The notes beneath the pieces were generated by a model that was not told the origin of the DNA, did not search any database, and worked only from the letters and a program-made list of their open reading frames with translations. Positions 41,904 through 41,913 of a stretch of 41,913 bases of DNA are shown one piece after another. Source of the stretch: HyVt-560 sp964577195 (lineage in GTDB: Bacteria > Pseudomonadota > Gammaproteobacteria > UWMA-0217); contig CAZNYF010000004.1 of NCBI GenBank assembly GCA_964577195.1, positions 1 through 41,913 on the forward strand, given 5' to 3'. The position numbers and the translations under genes are program-made. Each line of letters starts with the position of its first letter. The first letter of the stretch is position 1.

Positions 41904-41913
41904 ATGAAGATTG
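41904..41913 (+). CDS. Possible start of a gene continuing beyond the window
   Basis: ATGAAGATT with AGGTGA 4 nt upstream; only three codons are visible (Met-Lys-Ile), so nothing can be said about the product. Confidence 0.25.

Larger units (their letters stand above)
41203..41913. other. Gene-free region upstream of rseP with REP-like palindromes
   Basis: About 710 nt without a supported gene. 41203-41640 is AT-rich with no clear structure beyond the candidate -10 of rseP. 41690-41873 holds three strong palindromes and a G8 tract. At the very end AGGTGA (41894-41899) precedes an ATG at 41904, possibly the start of a plus-strand gene beyond the window. Confidence 0.6.

Overview
The window is chromosomal DNA from a gammaproteobacterium, probably a sulfur-storing member of the Thiotrichales (Thiothrix/Leucothrix/Cocleimonas-like). 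This rests on an exported Gly/Asn/Tyr-rich protein that resembles sulfur globule proteins, a CbbR-like LysR regulator beside it, and gammaproteobacterial gene orders (rsmI/lpoA-yraN-diaA, prfB-lysS, rseP-bamA-skp-lpxD-fabZ-lpxA). The taxonomic placement is inference; no rRNA gene is present. Three runs of exactly 100 N (29337-29436, 32029-32128, 39671-39770) show that this is a draft scaffold.

Layout. 1-1.6 kb: a shortened LysR regulator, divergent from the sulfur-globule-like gene, which has its own promoter and terminator. 1.8-5.4 kb: ssb, then rfbA-rfbD-rfbB (dTDP-sugar synthesis, overlapping genes). 5.4-12.6 kb: parC and parE (topoisomerase IV) on the minus strand, separated by a polysaccharide flippase and a small ORF on the plus strand and a HAD phosphatase downstream of parE. 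12.7-14.5 kb: the thioredoxin-like chaperone CnoX and a PP2C phosphatase. 14.6-19.6 kb: a tiny protein with a PEP-CTERM-like tail, rsmI, and the lpoA-yraN-diaA block, which contains related repeat-like sequence upstream of both lpoA and diaA. 19.6-24.5 kb: metG and a large DUF349 protein. 24.5-29.1 kb: an apparent minus-strand operon of a HEAT-repeat/Ser-Thr kinase fusion and two PilT-like ATPases. 29.3-33.2 kb: prfB (with its programmed frameshift), lysS and an EEP-family nuclease. 33.4-34.1 kb: a FitAB-type toxin-antitoxin pair. 34.1-41.2 kb: the outer-membrane assembly and lipid A operon rseP-bamA-skp-lpxD-fabZ-lpxA, followed by a pseudo-receiver gene where lpxB is commonly found. 41.2-41.9 kb: a gene-free stretch with REP-like palindromes.

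Most of the window is conserved housekeeping. The parts that most deserve follow-up are the HEAT-kinase/PilT/PilT operon, the pseudo-receiver attached to the lipid A operon, the likely AUC start of fabZ, the LpoA homologue without a lipobox cysteine, the miniature PEP-CTERM-like protein, and the repeat-like intergenic elements.
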